Assembly (NCBI RefSeq): GCF_002234405.1
Contig: NZ_NMQT01000050.1
Location: forward strand, 24,474 to 88,473
Length of the DNA stretch: 64,000 nt
Reading direction: 5' to 3'
From: Amycolatopsis thailandensis
Lineage (GTDB): Bacteria > Actinomycetota > Actinomycetes > Mycobacteriales > Pseudonocardiaceae
Shown here one piece after another: positions 26,434-34,528 of the stretch. Made by a program: the position numbers and the translations under genes. How positions within the stretch are numbered: position 1 is the stretch's first letter; every line of letters begins with the position of its first letter. The notes below the pieces were generated by a model. That model did no database searches. It saw nothing but the letters and a program-made list of their open reading frames with translations, and was not told the origin of the DNA.

Positions 26434-27378
26434 TCAGGCACCGGCCTCGACGGACTTGAGGACGGCGAATCCGTCGTCGACGATCTTCTCCAGGCGGGCG
26501 ACCTGGTCGGCGGTCGGCTCGACCAGCGGCGGCCGGACCGAGCCGACCTTGTCCCCGCGCAGCCGCGCGGCCGCCTTGACCAGCGACACGGCGAAGCCCT
26601 GTCCCTCGTCCCGCAGCGCCACGAGCGGCAGGTAGAACCCGGCGAGCAGTGCCTCCATGACGGCGTCGTCCTTCTCCGCGAGCGCGCGGTGGAAGCGGGC
26701 CGCGATCTCGGGGGCGAAGCAGTGCACGGCCGAGGAGTAGCGCGCCACGCCGACAGCGGCGTAGGCACGAGCGGAGACCTCGGCCGTGGGAAGACCGTTG
26801 AAGAACAGGAAGTCCCGGGCGCGGTCGGTGTCGACCGAGCGGATCGAGGTGATGATCCGGCTCATCAGCTCGACGTCGCCGAATCCGTCCTTGAGACCGA
26901 CCACCGTCGGGATGCCGAGAAGCTCGACGGCGGAGTCCGGGGTGAAAACGCCGGTGGAACGGTGGTACACGATCACCGGGATCGAGGAATCCCCGACGGC
27001 GTACCGGACGTGGTCGACCAGCCCGGACGGCGGGCCGGTCACCAGGTACGGCGGCAGGAGGAGGACGCCGTCCGCGCCGCCCGCCTCCGCCGCCGCGATC
27101 CCGGCACGGGCCGTCGCGGCACCGCCGCCGGCCCCGACCCACACCGGCACCCGTCCGGCGACGACCTCACGAGCCTTGCGCAGGATCGCTGCGTGCTCGT
27201 CCGGGGACAGCGAGCTGAATTCGCCCGTACCGCAGGCGACGAACAGCGCGCCGGCCCCGGCGGCCACGTGGCTCTCGACGGTTTCCGCGAACGCGTCGAG
27301 GTTGAGTTCCAGCCCCTCGGTGAAGGGGGTCAGAGGGAACGCCAGCAGGCCGTCGAGTTCGATCTTGGTGGGTGCCAT
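26434..27378 (-). CDS. 5-dehydro-4-deoxyglucarate dehydratase (DHDPS family)
   Basis: This 314-residue class I aldolase-superfamily enzyme has the Schiff-base Lys163 (VVGLKDGFGD), catalytic Tyr138 (VIVYHRSTG) and the substrate-carboxylate loop GTGEF (50-54), which in pyruvate-binding DHDPS members reads GTTGE. This GTGEFxxL form and the YHRSTG strand are typical of KDG dehydratase. The reaction is decarboxylating dehydration of 5-keto-4-deoxyglucarate to 2-oxoglutarate semialdehyde, the next step after GudD. ATG 27378 (MAPTKIELDG) is the start; only a weak AGAG ribosome site precedes it. The gene lies 47 bases downstream of the symporter gene. Confidence 0.88.
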   Translation of the reverse strand: MAPTKIELDGLLAFPLTPFTEGLELNLDAFAETVESHVAAGAGALFVACGTGEFSSLSPDEHAAILRKAREVVAGRVPVWVGAGGGAATARAGIAAAEAGGADGVLLLPPYLVTGPPSGLVDHVRYAVGDSSIPVIVYHRSTGVFTPDSAVELLGIPTVVGLKDGFGDVELMSRIITSIRSVDTDRARDFLFFNGLPTAEVSARAYAAVGVARYSSAVHCFAPEIAARFHRALAEKDDAVMEALLAGFYLPLVALRDEGQGFAVSLVKAAARLRGDKVGSVRPPLVEPTADQVARLEKIVDDGFAVLKSVEAGA

Positions 27379-27425
27379 GGATTTCTCTTTCGTTCTTATC
27401 GGTTGATCCCGGGTTCGGGTCCCGG

Positions 27426-28937
27426 TCAGGCGGGCACGGTGGTGCCGTCCTGCGACTTGCGGGGGGTGAGGTCGTCGTCGCGGTCGATGGTGTCGATGAT
27501 CTCGTCGGTGGAGGCCTTGCGCTCCGGCATGAGGTAGCCGAGCCCGATGAACAGCGCCAGTGAGACCAGGATCGGGGTGGACACGGTGACCGCGAGGGTG
27601 GCGTTGTAGCCGTAGTAGGCGATCGCGTAGGCGACGAGACCGCCCGCCCACGAGATCAGCGCGGCGCGGGAGCCCGAGCGGCGGAACGCCGGGAGCATGC
27701 CGAGCAGTAGCGGTACCGAGATCGGGCCCATCAGCGCCGCGACCCACAGCACCACGATACCGAGCACACCGCCGAGTTTCTCGGCCTGCGTGGCCACCGC
27801 CATGGTCAGCACGACGAAGATCACCGTCGAGACCCGGGCGGCGAGCAGCCCCTGCGATTCGGTGAAGTCACGGGCCTTCTTCCACAGCACCGGCATCATG
27901 TCGCGGGTGATGACCGCGGAGATCGCGTTGGCGTCGGAGGACACCATCGCCATGGTGTGCGAGAAGATCCCGGCCAGCACCAGCCCGACCAGCCCCGGCG
28001 GGAGGAACGTCGTGGTCATGATCGCGTAGGCGTTGTTGGGGTTGGAGATGTTCGGGATCAGCAGCGGGGCGGCGAACATCGGGAACATCATCACCAGCGG
28101 CCACACCAGGTACAGGATCGAGGAGAGCCGCGCGCCGCGACGGGCTTCGTAGGTGTTCGGCGCGGCCATGTAGCGCTGCGCCAGGTTCCACATACCGCCG
28201 TTGTACTCCAGCGTCTTCACCAGCACGTAGACGAGCAAAACCACGGTGGTGAACTTCGACGTGGTCGGGTTGAGGTGGGCGGGCGGGAGGTCCCCCCACA
28301 CGGTCCACAGGCCGGAGACGCCGCCGAGCTTGTCCAGCACGACCCACAGCATCACGATCGCCGCGATGGCCTGGATGACGAACTGGCCGAAGTCGGTGAG
28401 CGCGTCGGCCCAGAGACCGCCGACGGTGCAGTAGATCAGCGTGATCGAGCCGGTGATGATGATGCCCCAGGTGTAGGGCACGCCCGCGAAGACGTTGAGG
28501 ATCGTCGCGACCGCGAACCACTTCGCCGCGATGTCGAAGATCTTCAGGAGGCTGCCACTCCAGGCCAGCGCCTGCTGGGTGGGCACGTTGAAGCGCTTCG
28601 CCAGGTATTCGAGCGGCGAGGCGACGCCGAGCTTCGAGCGCAGGCGGTTCCACCGCGAGGCGAACAGCCAGCTGCCGATGCCGACGCCGATACCGATGCT
28701 GGCCATTCCCCAGAAGTAGACGGTGATGCCGTCCGTGTAGGCGACACCCGCGTACGCGACGAAGAGGACCGCGCTGTAGCCGGACATGTGGTGGGAGATC
28801 CCGGCCAGCCACCACGGCATCTTCCCGCCGGCGGTGAAGAAGTCGCTGACCGTGTTGACCCGGCTGTGCGACCACAGCCCGATCACCACCATCAGCACGA
28901 AATACGCGGACACCATGATCCAGTCCAGCAAATGCAC
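27426..28937 (-). CDS. Sodium:solute symporter (SSS family), probable uronate/aldarate uptake
   Basis: This 503-residue inner-membrane carrier has about 13 predicted helices and SSS signatures: SDFFTAGGKMPWW after helix 1, HHMSGYSAVLF, the unwound region near ILVSLALF, and a hydrophilic C-terminal tail. It is the first gene of the uronate operon, so its likely cargo is glucuronate, galacturonate, glucarate or an oligosaccharide from the lyase. I chose GTG 28937 because AGGAG lies six bases before it; the longer frame to 29063 would run over the divergent promoter. Confidence 0.88.
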   Translation of the reverse strand: MHLLDWIMVSAYFVLMVVIGLWSHSRVNTVSDFFTAGGKMPWWLAGISHHMSGYSAVLFVAYAGVAYTDGITVYFWGMASIGIGVGIGSWLFASRWNRLRSKLGVASPLEYLAKRFNVPTQQALAWSGSLLKIFDIAAKWFAVATILNVFAGVPYTWGIIITGSITLIYCTVGGLWADALTDFGQFVIQAIAAIVMLWVVLDKLGGVSGLWTVWGDLPPAHLNPTTSKFTTVVLLVYVLVKTLEYNGGMWNLAQRYMAAPNTYEARRGARLSSILYLVWPLVMMFPMFAAPLLIPNISNPNNAYAIMTTTFLPPGLVGLVLAGIFSHTMAMVSSDANAISAVITRDMMPVLWKKARDFTESQGLLAARVSTVIFVVLTMAVATQAEKLGGVLGIVVLWVAALMGPISVPLLLGMLPAFRRSGSRAALISWAGGLVAYAIAYYGYNATLAVTVSTPILVSLALFIGLGYLMPERKASTDEIIDTIDRDDDLTPRKSQDGTTVPA

Positions 28938-28978
28938 CGCTGACTCCTTTCCGCGTTCACGAAGGTCCAGCCCGACCT

Positions 28979-29031
28979 GTTCACATCCATGAACGGAGTC
29001 TGTTATAGTGATTATGTTCATCCATAAGAAC
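28979..29031. promoter_or_regulatory. Two GTTC-N8-GAAC operators in divergent uronate promoter
   Basis: GTTCACATCCATGAAC (28979-28994) and GTTCATCCATAAGAAC (29016-29031) are two 16-base sites with the same ends (GTTC...GAAC) and a shared ATCCAT core, 37 bp centre to centre. Between them lies TATAGT (29004-29009), a good -10 toward the IclR gene. They are best read as IclR-type operators controlling both the symporter operon and the regulator itself. Confidence 0.7.
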
Positions 29032-29091
29032 GCTGTTCGGGACGCTAATATGGCCAGGGTCACAAGTCAACGGCCGGTTGGAGGAGTGCGG

Positions 29092-29910
29092 ATGCCACAG
29101 CAGGAAGCCCCCGCTGTCACGGTGGAGAACGGCGTCTCCGCCGCTCCCGAACCCGCCGGGGTCAAATCCGCCCGGCGGGCGATCGATCTCATCGAGACCT
29201 TCGCCGCGAACGACGTGTGGCTCTCCCTGTCGGATCTCCACGCGCGGACCGGTTTCCCCAGGTCGAGCCTGCACGGCCTGCTCCGCACACTGCTCGAAGC
29301 GGGCTGGCTGGAAGTCGACACCAACACCGCCCGCTACCGGCTCGGCGTCCGCGCGCTGATCTGCGGCACGGCGTACCTGGACCGCGACCCGGTCGTCCCG
29401 TACGCGACCGAGGCGCTGGAGCGGATCCGGGAGAAGACCGGCTTCACCGCGCACTTCGCACGCCGCGAGGGCACCGACGTCGTCTACCTGGAGACACGCG
29501 AGTCACGGCACTCGACGCATCTGGTGTCCCGCGTCGGCCGCACGCTGCCCACCCACGCGACCGCGCTGGGGAAGGCCTTGCTCGCCGAACTGACGCACGA
29601 CGAGATCGACGGGCTCCTGACCGGAGAGCTGTCGGCGCTGACCCCGAACACCATCACCTCGGCCGAGGCGCTGCACGCCGAATGCGCGAAGACCCGCGAA
29701 CGCGGCTATGCGGCGGAAATCGAGGAAGGCAGCCTCGGCGTCCGGTGCGTCGCGGCCGTGATCCCGTACCGCATCCCCGGCACGGACGCGATCAGCTGCT
29801 CCATGCCGGTCACCGAAGTCGCCGACGCCGACGCCCAGCGCGTCGGCGAGCTCCTCGCCGAAATCACCGCGGAGCTCGGCCAGCAACTGCGCCGCGCCGG
29901 CATCCGCTGA
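29092..29910 (+). CDS. IclR-family transcriptional regulator of uronate operon
   Basis: This 272-residue protein has an N-terminal winged helix (~20-80: SARRAIDLIETFA, LSLSDLHARTGFPRSSLHGLLRTL) and a C-terminal IclR effector domain (~100-265) with the TALGKALLAEL and GYAAEIEEGSLGVRCVAAV blocks. The start at ATG 29092 has GGAGGAG five bases upstream; the frame is open to 29008 but nothing supports a longer protein. It is divergent from the symporter operon and followed 36 bases later by uronate dehydrogenase, so it probably controls both and responds to a pathway intermediate. Confidence 0.9.
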   Translation: MPQQEAPAVTVENGVSAAPEPAGVKSARRAIDLIETFAANDVWLSLSDLHARTGFPRSSLHGLLRTLLEAGWLEVDTNTARYRLGVRALICGTAYLDRDPVVPYATEALERIREKTGFTAHFARREGTDVVYLETRESRHSTHLVSRVGRTLPTHATALGKALLAELTHDEIDGLLTGELSALTPNTITSAEALHAECAKTRERGYAAEIEEGSLGVRCVAAVIPYRIPGTDAISCSMPVTEVADADAQRVGELLAEITAELGQQLRRAGIR

Positions 29911-29946
29911 TCGTCTCGCACTTTCCTTAACTGACAAGGGGTTCAC

Positions 29947-30771
29947 ATGGCAGACCAGCGCGTCCTGATCACCGGCTCGGCGGGCATCGTCGGCACCCTG
30001 ATGCGGTCGAGGCTGCGCCGTTCCGGCCGGGTGCTGCGGCTGCTCGACCTCGCCGCGCAGCCCGAGGCCGCGGGCGGCGAGGACGTCGAGCTGATCACCG
30101 CGTCGGTGACCGACCCGGAGGCGATGGCGAAAGCGTGCGCGGGTGTCGACGCGGTGATCCACCTCGGCGGGCACAGCCGCGAGAACTCGTGGGAAGCCAC
30201 GCTCGACGTCAACATCAACGGCACCCACACCGTCCTCGAAGCCGCGCGGGCGGCCGGCGTGCCGCGCGTGATCCTGGCCTCCAGCAACCACTCCGTCGGT
30301 TTCCGCCGCAACGACGAAGCGGGCGAGAACGGTCTCCCCGCCGACTCCACGCCCAGGCCCGACACCTACTACGGCGTCAGCAAGGCGGCCATCGAAGCGC
30401 TCGGCAGCCTGTACCACTCGCGGTTCGGCATGGACGTGATCGTCATCCGGATCGGCTCGTGCTTCGAAAGCCCGATCGTCCTCGGCCCGCGCGGACTGAC
30501 GACCTGGCTCTCCCCCGACGACGGCGCCCGCCTGTTCGAAGCCTGCCTGAGCTACCCCTCCCCCGGCTACCGGCTGATCTGGGGCGTCTCCGACAACACG
30601 CGCCGGATCTACTCGCTCGCCGAAGCCGAGGAGCTGGGCTACAAGTCGCTCGACAACGCGGAAACCTACGCCGACCAGCTGGCGGACCAGCCCGCTCCGA
30701 CCGGGGTCGCGGCGGAGTACGTCGGCGGGCCGTTCTGCACCGCGCCGCTGGGAGCTCACAACCCGCTCTGA
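29947..30771 (+). CDS. udh: NAD-dependent uronate dehydrogenase
   Basis: This 274-residue short-chain dehydrogenase of the extended/UDP-sugar-epimerase type has nucleotide-binding ITGSAGIVG (8-16), HLGGHSRE (72-79), ASSNHSVGF (111-119) and the catalytic YxxxK (Tyr142, Lys146 in YYGVSK). This HSVGF/YGVSK pattern matches bacterial uronate dehydrogenases, which oxidise D-glucuronate or D-galacturonate to the aldaro-lactone. With the operon on the other side it completes an oxidative uronate path. No lactonase gene is evident. It overlaps the convergent mannosyltransferase gene end by 16 bases. Confidence 0.88.
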   Translation: MADQRVLITGSAGIVGTLMRSRLRRSGRVLRLLDLAAQPEAAGGEDVELITASVTDPEAMAKACAGVDAVIHLGGHSRENSWEATLDVNINGTHTVLEAARAAGVPRVILASSNHSVGFRRNDEAGENGLPADSTPRPDTYYGVSKAAIEALGSLYHSRFGMDVIVIRIGSCFESPIVLGPRGLTTWLSPDDGARLFEACLSYPSPGYRLIWGVSDNTRRIYSLAEAEELGYKSLDNAETYADQLADQPAPTGVAAEYVGGPFCTAPLGAHNPL

Positions 30772-32186
30772 CGAGCTTCCGGTGCCCCGAATGTGGCATT
30801 GGGGACATTGAGTGTCCCCAATGCCACATTCGGGGCGCCAGCCGGCGGAGAAGGAGTGACCCGCGCGGTCAGCACACCGACACCCGCGGAGACCACCAGC
30901 AGCACCCCGAATCCCCATGGCGGCAGCAGCGTCGCCCCGTCGGGGTGGGTGCTCACCACGAGCCAAGTCGAGGCGGCGGCCGCGACAGCCACGCACCAGC
31001 CCGGCCACGCGGCCGCCGCCCCGAGCGCCAACGGCCAGGTGAAGTACCAGGGGAACGCCACCGGCGTCAGCAGCGCCGCCGCCAGCAACGCCACCGCCGC
31101 ACCGCGGACCGCCGCACCGCCACCCGCCCGCGAACGCCACCACAGCCACGTCACCAGAACGGCGAGGACGGCCCAGCCCGCGATCCGGCACACCGCGACG
31201 GCGTCCGCGAAACCGGGCAGCGCCACCCGCACGATCTTCCCGAGTGCGGTCGGGATCGACAGCCAGGGTTCCAGCCACGAATTCCCGCTCAGCGCACGGA
31301 TCCAGCCGAGGTCGACCCCGGCGACGACAGTACAGAGACCGAACGTACAGACCACAATGGACACTGCCGTCACGAAGGCGCGGAAGAAGCCACGCCCACC
31401 TGACCGCCGTGCCCACACCCACACCAGGAACGGCAACGCCACGGCCGCGGGGATCTTCACCGCGGCGGCCAGTGTGACCAAGGCGAACCCGGTCCCGGGC
31501 GCCCGGGTGAGCACGAGCGCCGTACCGGCCGCGAGCAGTCCGACCATAAGCAAATCGTTGTGCCCGCCGGAAACCACGCAGAGCACCATCAGCGGATTCG
31601 CCACCGTCAGCCACAGCGCTCGTTCCGGCCGGGCACCGAGAAACCGGCACAGGACGGGCAACGCGGCACAGAGCAACGCCAGACCGGCGACCATCGCCAG
31701 TCGGGTCAAGAAAGCGCTGAGCACCAGGTTCTCACCGGTGACGGCGAGCACGCTCTTCACGATCAGGATGTGCAACGGCCCGTACGGCGAAGAGATGAAC
31801 GACCAGCCGCCCGCGGCGTTGCCGGTGATCGGACCGGGAACGTCGGCGGGAACGTGCGTGTACGGGTCGAGGCCGGCGTGCGCCACCGCGCCCTGCGCGA
31901 GATAGGTGTACAGATCGGTGCTGAACAATGGTGGCGCGCACAGCAGCGGGACGCACCACAGCCAGGCCGCCCGCACGACCTCGCGTGCGCTCGCCGACCG
32001 TCCTAACCGGACCCAAGCAGCCAGCATCAGGACGAGGCCGAGGTACAGCACAGCGGTGGCGAGCATCCGGCCGTTCCCGGACAGCGCGGGACCGTTCCGC
32101 AGTGTCGCCCCTGCCCCGAACGCGCCGAGCGAGACCAAAACGGACCCGCCCAGTCCCACGGCCGCGCTCTTTCCGATGAAGATCAT
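30756..32186 (-). CDS. Polyprenol-phosphomannose-dependent alpha-1,6-mannosyltransferase (MptA/MptB type)
   Basis: This 476-residue polytopic GT-C enzyme has about 11 helices. The first loop contains FSTDLYTYLAQG with the catalytic-type Asp, then SPYGPLHILI, SGGHNDLLMVGLL and KIPAAVALPFLVW, all typical of MptA/MptB and related transferases that extend the lipomannan/lipoarabinomannan backbone. The last ~20 residues (after SPPAGAP) are encoded by the left part of a palindromic repeat (30781-30839), so this tail is probably an accidental extension rather than a functional domain. The start is ATG 32186. It is divergent from the two-component system. Confidence 0.85.
   Translation of the reverse strand: MIFIGKSAAVGLGGSVLVSLGAFGAGATLRNGPALSGNGRMLATAVLYLGLVLMLAAWVRLGRSASAREVVRAAWLWCVPLLCAPPLFSTDLYTYLAQGAVAHAGLDPYTHVPADVPGPITGNAAGGWSFISSPYGPLHILIVKSVLAVTGENLVLSAFLTRLAMVAGLALLCAALPVLCRFLGARPERALWLTVANPLMVLCVVSGGHNDLLMVGLLAAGTALVLTRAPGTGFALVTLAAAVKIPAAVALPFLVWVWARRSGGRGFFRAFVTAVSIVVCTFGLCTVVAGVDLGWIRALSGNSWLEPWLSIPTALGKIVRVALPGFADAVAVCRIAGWAVLAVLVTWLWWRSRAGGGAAVRGAAVALLAAALLTPVAFPWYFTWPLALGAAAAWPGWCVAVAAAASTWLVVSTHPDGATLLPPWGFGVLLVVSAGVGVLTARVTPSPPAGAPNVALGTLNVPNATFGAPEARQSGL
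30781..30839. repeat. Palindromic repeat with TTGAG (CTCAA) core inside mannosyltransferase 3' end
   Basis: A 27-bp stem with one mismatch surrounds the loop TTGAG, the complement of CTCAA. The arms read GCCCCGAATGTGGCATTGG outward-in. The inner part of each arm is itself palindromic (GAATG-TGG-CATT). It lies 9 bases after the udh stop, within the coding end of the convergent gene. Confidence 0.85.
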
Positions 32187-32232
32187 GCGACAGGTCTAGG
32201 CGGCGGGTGCTCCAGGGCCGTTAAGATCGACT

Positions 32233-32249
32233 TTTATCGGCTCTTTATC
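32233..32249. promoter_or_regulatory. Direct repeats TTTATC, 11-bp spacing, before response regulator
   Basis: TTTATC occurs at 32233-32238 and again at 32244-32249, exactly 11 bp apart and on one face of the helix, 37 bases before the response regulator start. OmpR/PhoB-type regulators bind such direct repeats, so autoregulation is likely. Confidence 0.55.
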
Positions 32250-32285
32250 CGTCCGGCGTTCTACTGGGCACGTGGGGAATGGTTG

Positions 32286-32945
32286 ATGCGGGTACTCGTG
32301 GCCGAAGACGAGCGGATGCTGGCGGACTCCATCACCGAAGGCCTGCGGCACCTCGGGATGGCGGTGGACGTCTGCTACGACGGCGACGCGGCACTCGAAC
32401 GCGTCGTGGTCAACCGGTACGACGTCGTGCTGCTCGATCGCGACCTCCCGCTGGTGCACGGCGACGAGGTCTGCCGGAGGATCGCCGAAGGTGACGGCGA
32501 AACCCGTGTCCTGATGCTCACGGCCGCGGCGGGAATCCGGGATCGCGTCGACGGGCTCGGCCTCGGGGCGGACGACTACCTCACCAAGCCGTTCGCCTTC
32601 GCCGAACTCGTCGCCCGGGTGCACGCGCTGGCCAGGAGAGCCCGTCCGGCGCTGCCGCCGGTGCTCGACCGGGCCGGGGTGGAACTGGACCCGGCGAAAC
32701 GGTTCGCGTCACGGGACGGGCGGCCGTTGCCGTTGTCTCCCAAGGAGTTCGCCGTCCTGGAAGTGTTGTTGCGGGCCGAAGGACGGGCCGTCAGCGCGGA
32801 AGAGCTACTGGAGAAGGCATGGGACGAGCACGCCGACCCGTTCACGAACACGGTCCGGGTCACGGTGATGACGTTGCGGAAGAAACTCGGGGCACCGCGG
32901 GTGATCCACACCGTGCCCGGCGCGGGCTATCGGCTGGGTACCTGA
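32286..32945 (+). CDS. OmpR/PhoB-family response regulator
   Basis: This 219-residue protein has a receiver domain (1-115) with acidic pocket AEDER (7-9), phospho-acceptor Asp51 (VVLLDRDLPL) and the conserved Lys in LTKPFAF, followed by a winged-helix effector domain (~125-219) ending TVPGAGYRLGT. The start at ATG 32286 is preferred to the adjacent TTG at 32283. It ends 17 bases before its sensor kinase. It may regulate itself through repeats at 32233-32249 and perhaps the divergent mannosyltransferase gene. Confidence 0.92.
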   Translation: MRVLVAEDERMLADSITEGLRHLGMAVDVCYDGDAALERVVVNRYDVVLLDRDLPLVHGDEVCRRIAEGDGETRVLMLTAAAGIRDRVDGLGLGADDYLTKPFAFAELVARVHALARRARPALPPVLDRAGVELDPAKRFASRDGRPLPLSPKEFAVLEVLLRAEGRAVSAEELLEKAWDEHADPFTNTVRVTVMTLRKKLGAPRVIHTVPGAGYRLGT

Positions 32946-32962
32946 GGCGGTCGCGGGCGTCG

Positions 32963-33991
32963 GTGCGCGGCCGGATCGAGCTGGTCCTCCTCGGCGCGTT
33001 CATCGCTCTCCTGCTGCTGCTCTACCCGCTCGCCAAGTCGGCGGGCATGGTGTTCGGGACCTTCGTGGACCGCGACTTCTGCCCGCGGGGCACCGGCTGC
33101 GCCGACACAGCGGGCGGGCTCTGGTGGGCTTTGCCGCTCATCGCGACGGCCGTGCTCGTGATCTTGATCAGGCGCCCGGTGGCGTCGTGGGTGGTACGGC
33201 CGTTGCCCGATCTCACCGCGACCATCGAGCAGCTGGGGCCGCAGAACCTCGGTCAGCGCATGCGGCTCGAACAGACCGACGGCGAAATGCGGGAGCTGGC
33301 CGTCGCGGTGAACAGCATGCTCGACCGGGTCGCGGTCGGTTTCGAGGGGCAGCGCCGGTTCGCGGCGAACGCGTCGCACGAGCTGCGTACGCCGCTCGCG
33401 GTGCAGCGGACGCTCGCCGAAGTCGCGATGGTCACCGGTGGCGGCGAAGAGGTCCATCGGCTGGCGGCCCAGCTGCTCGTGGTCAACGACCGCAACGAGC
33501 GGCTGATCGAGGGGCTGCTCGTGCTGGCGGAGGCCGACCGGGGACTGCCCGGCACGATCCCGGTGCGCCTGGACGAACTGGTGGATTCGGTGCTCGCGAA
33601 GTTCGGCGAGCGGCTGGCCGAGCACGAACTCACCGTGCGCCGGGAAATCGCCGAGCGGACCGTGCCCGGCGACCCGCTCCTGTTGGAACGGCTGATCGCC
33701 AACCTGGTCCACAACGCGATCAAGTACAACCAGCCGCACGGCTGGATCGAACTGATCGTCGGCGACGAACCCGCGCTGAGCGTGCGCAACTCCGGCGAGC
33801 GCGTGCCCGCCGAATCGGTCGACACGCTGTTCCAGCCGTTCCGCCGCCTCACCGCCGATCGCACGAACCACCGCGACGGAGCCGGACTCGGACTGTCCAT
33901 CGTGCGCTCGATCGCTCTCGCGCACCACGGCCGGGTATCCGCCGTACCCGGTGAGGACGGCGGTCTGCGGGTCGACGTGTCCCTGCCCTGA
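32963..33991 (+). CDS. Sensor histidine kinase
   Basis: This 342-residue kinase has two membrane helices (~6-28 and 52-70) around a very short outer loop of about 23 residues. The loop carries two cysteines (40 and 46, DFCPRGTGCAD), which could form a disulphide or bind metal. A HAMP domain (~70-120), H-box with His139 (NASHELRTPLAV), N-box NLVHNAIKYN and G-box GAGLGLSIV complete it. The start is GTG 32963; no strong ribosome site is seen, so coupling to the upstream regulator is probable. The signal is unknown, but the tiny Cys-bearing loop suggests an envelope stress or small ligand. Confidence 0.88.
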   Translation: MRGRIELVLLGAFIALLLLLYPLAKSAGMVFGTFVDRDFCPRGTGCADTAGGLWWALPLIATAVLVILIRRPVASWVVRPLPDLTATIEQLGPQNLGQRMRLEQTDGEMRELAVAVNSMLDRVAVGFEGQRRFAANASHELRTPLAVQRTLAEVAMVTGGGEEVHRLAAQLLVVNDRNERLIEGLLVLAEADRGLPGTIPVRLDELVDSVLAKFGERLAEHELTVRREIAERTVPGDPLLLERLIANLVHNAIKYNQPHGWIELIVGDEPALSVRNSGERVPAESVDTLFQPFRRLTADRTNHRDGAGLGLSIVRSIALAHHGRVSAVPGEDGGLRVDVSLP

Positions 33992-33994
33992 TCG

Positions 33995-34489
33995 CTAGCC
34001 GGACTTCCCGGTGGTGTCCGAAGCGGCCAGGGATTTGGCGGTGAGCTGCGTTTCGATCCGCCGGAGGATCGAGGTCACGGTCTCGATCTCGTCCGGGTCG
34101 GACACGATGCCGTCGAGCAGCCCGCTCCAGATCTCGCGGAGCTGCCGCAGGTTCTCGTGCGCGCGGGCGGTGGGATAGAGCCGGATCCGCCGGGCGTCGT
34201 CCTGGTCGGTTTCGCGGTGCACGAGGCCTTTCTTCTCCAGCCCGCGCACCGCCCTGCTGAAGTTGCTGGAGATCAACTGGGTGGCCTCGGCCGCGGCGCG
34301 GGCCGAGGTGCCGGGGTTCCGGTCGATGAACCGCATCACGGCGCTTTCCAGCGGTGTCCAGGAGTCGGACGCGAACTCTCTGTTCGCGAATTCCTTGGAC
34401 GCGTGGATCTGACGGCCCACCGCCAGGATCAGGTCGGCGAGTTCGAACAGCCGTGACGTTTGCTCATCGTCCACCAGGCAATGGTACAT
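33995..34489 (-). CDS. MarR-family transcriptional regulator
   Basis: This 164-residue winged-helix protein has DSWTPLESAVMRFIDRNPGTSARAAAEATQLISSNFSRAVRGLEKKGLVHRETDQDDARRIRLY as its DNA-binding core, of which the wing DQDDARRIRL is the MarR signature. The C-terminal helices form the dimer interface. It starts at ATG 34489 (or GTG 34474). It is divergent from an MFS efflux gene, with a near-perfect 20-bp palindrome between them (34497-34516), so it most likely represses both genes until a small aromatic or drug-like ligand binds. Confidence 0.88.
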   Translation of the reverse strand: MYHCLVDDEQTSRLFELADLILAVGRQIHASKEFANREFASDSWTPLESAVMRFIDRNPGTSARAAAEATQLISSNFSRAVRGLEKKGLVHRETDQDDARRIRLYPTARAHENLRQLREIWSGLLDGIVSDPDEIETVTSILRRIETQLTAKSLAASDTTGKSG

Positions 34490-34496
34490 TTGCTGT

Positions 34497-34516
34497 CAGT
34501 TGATAGCTATCATCTG
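34497..34516. promoter_or_regulatory. Probable MarR operator
   Basis: CAGTTGATAGCTATCATCTG is a 20-bp palindrome with a single mismatched pair, centred between MarR (start 34489) and the MFS gene (start 34529). A further copy of the half site (TGATAG) follows at 34515-34520, just before the MFS ribosome site. Confidence 0.75.
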
Positions 34517-34528
34517 ATAGGAGTATCG

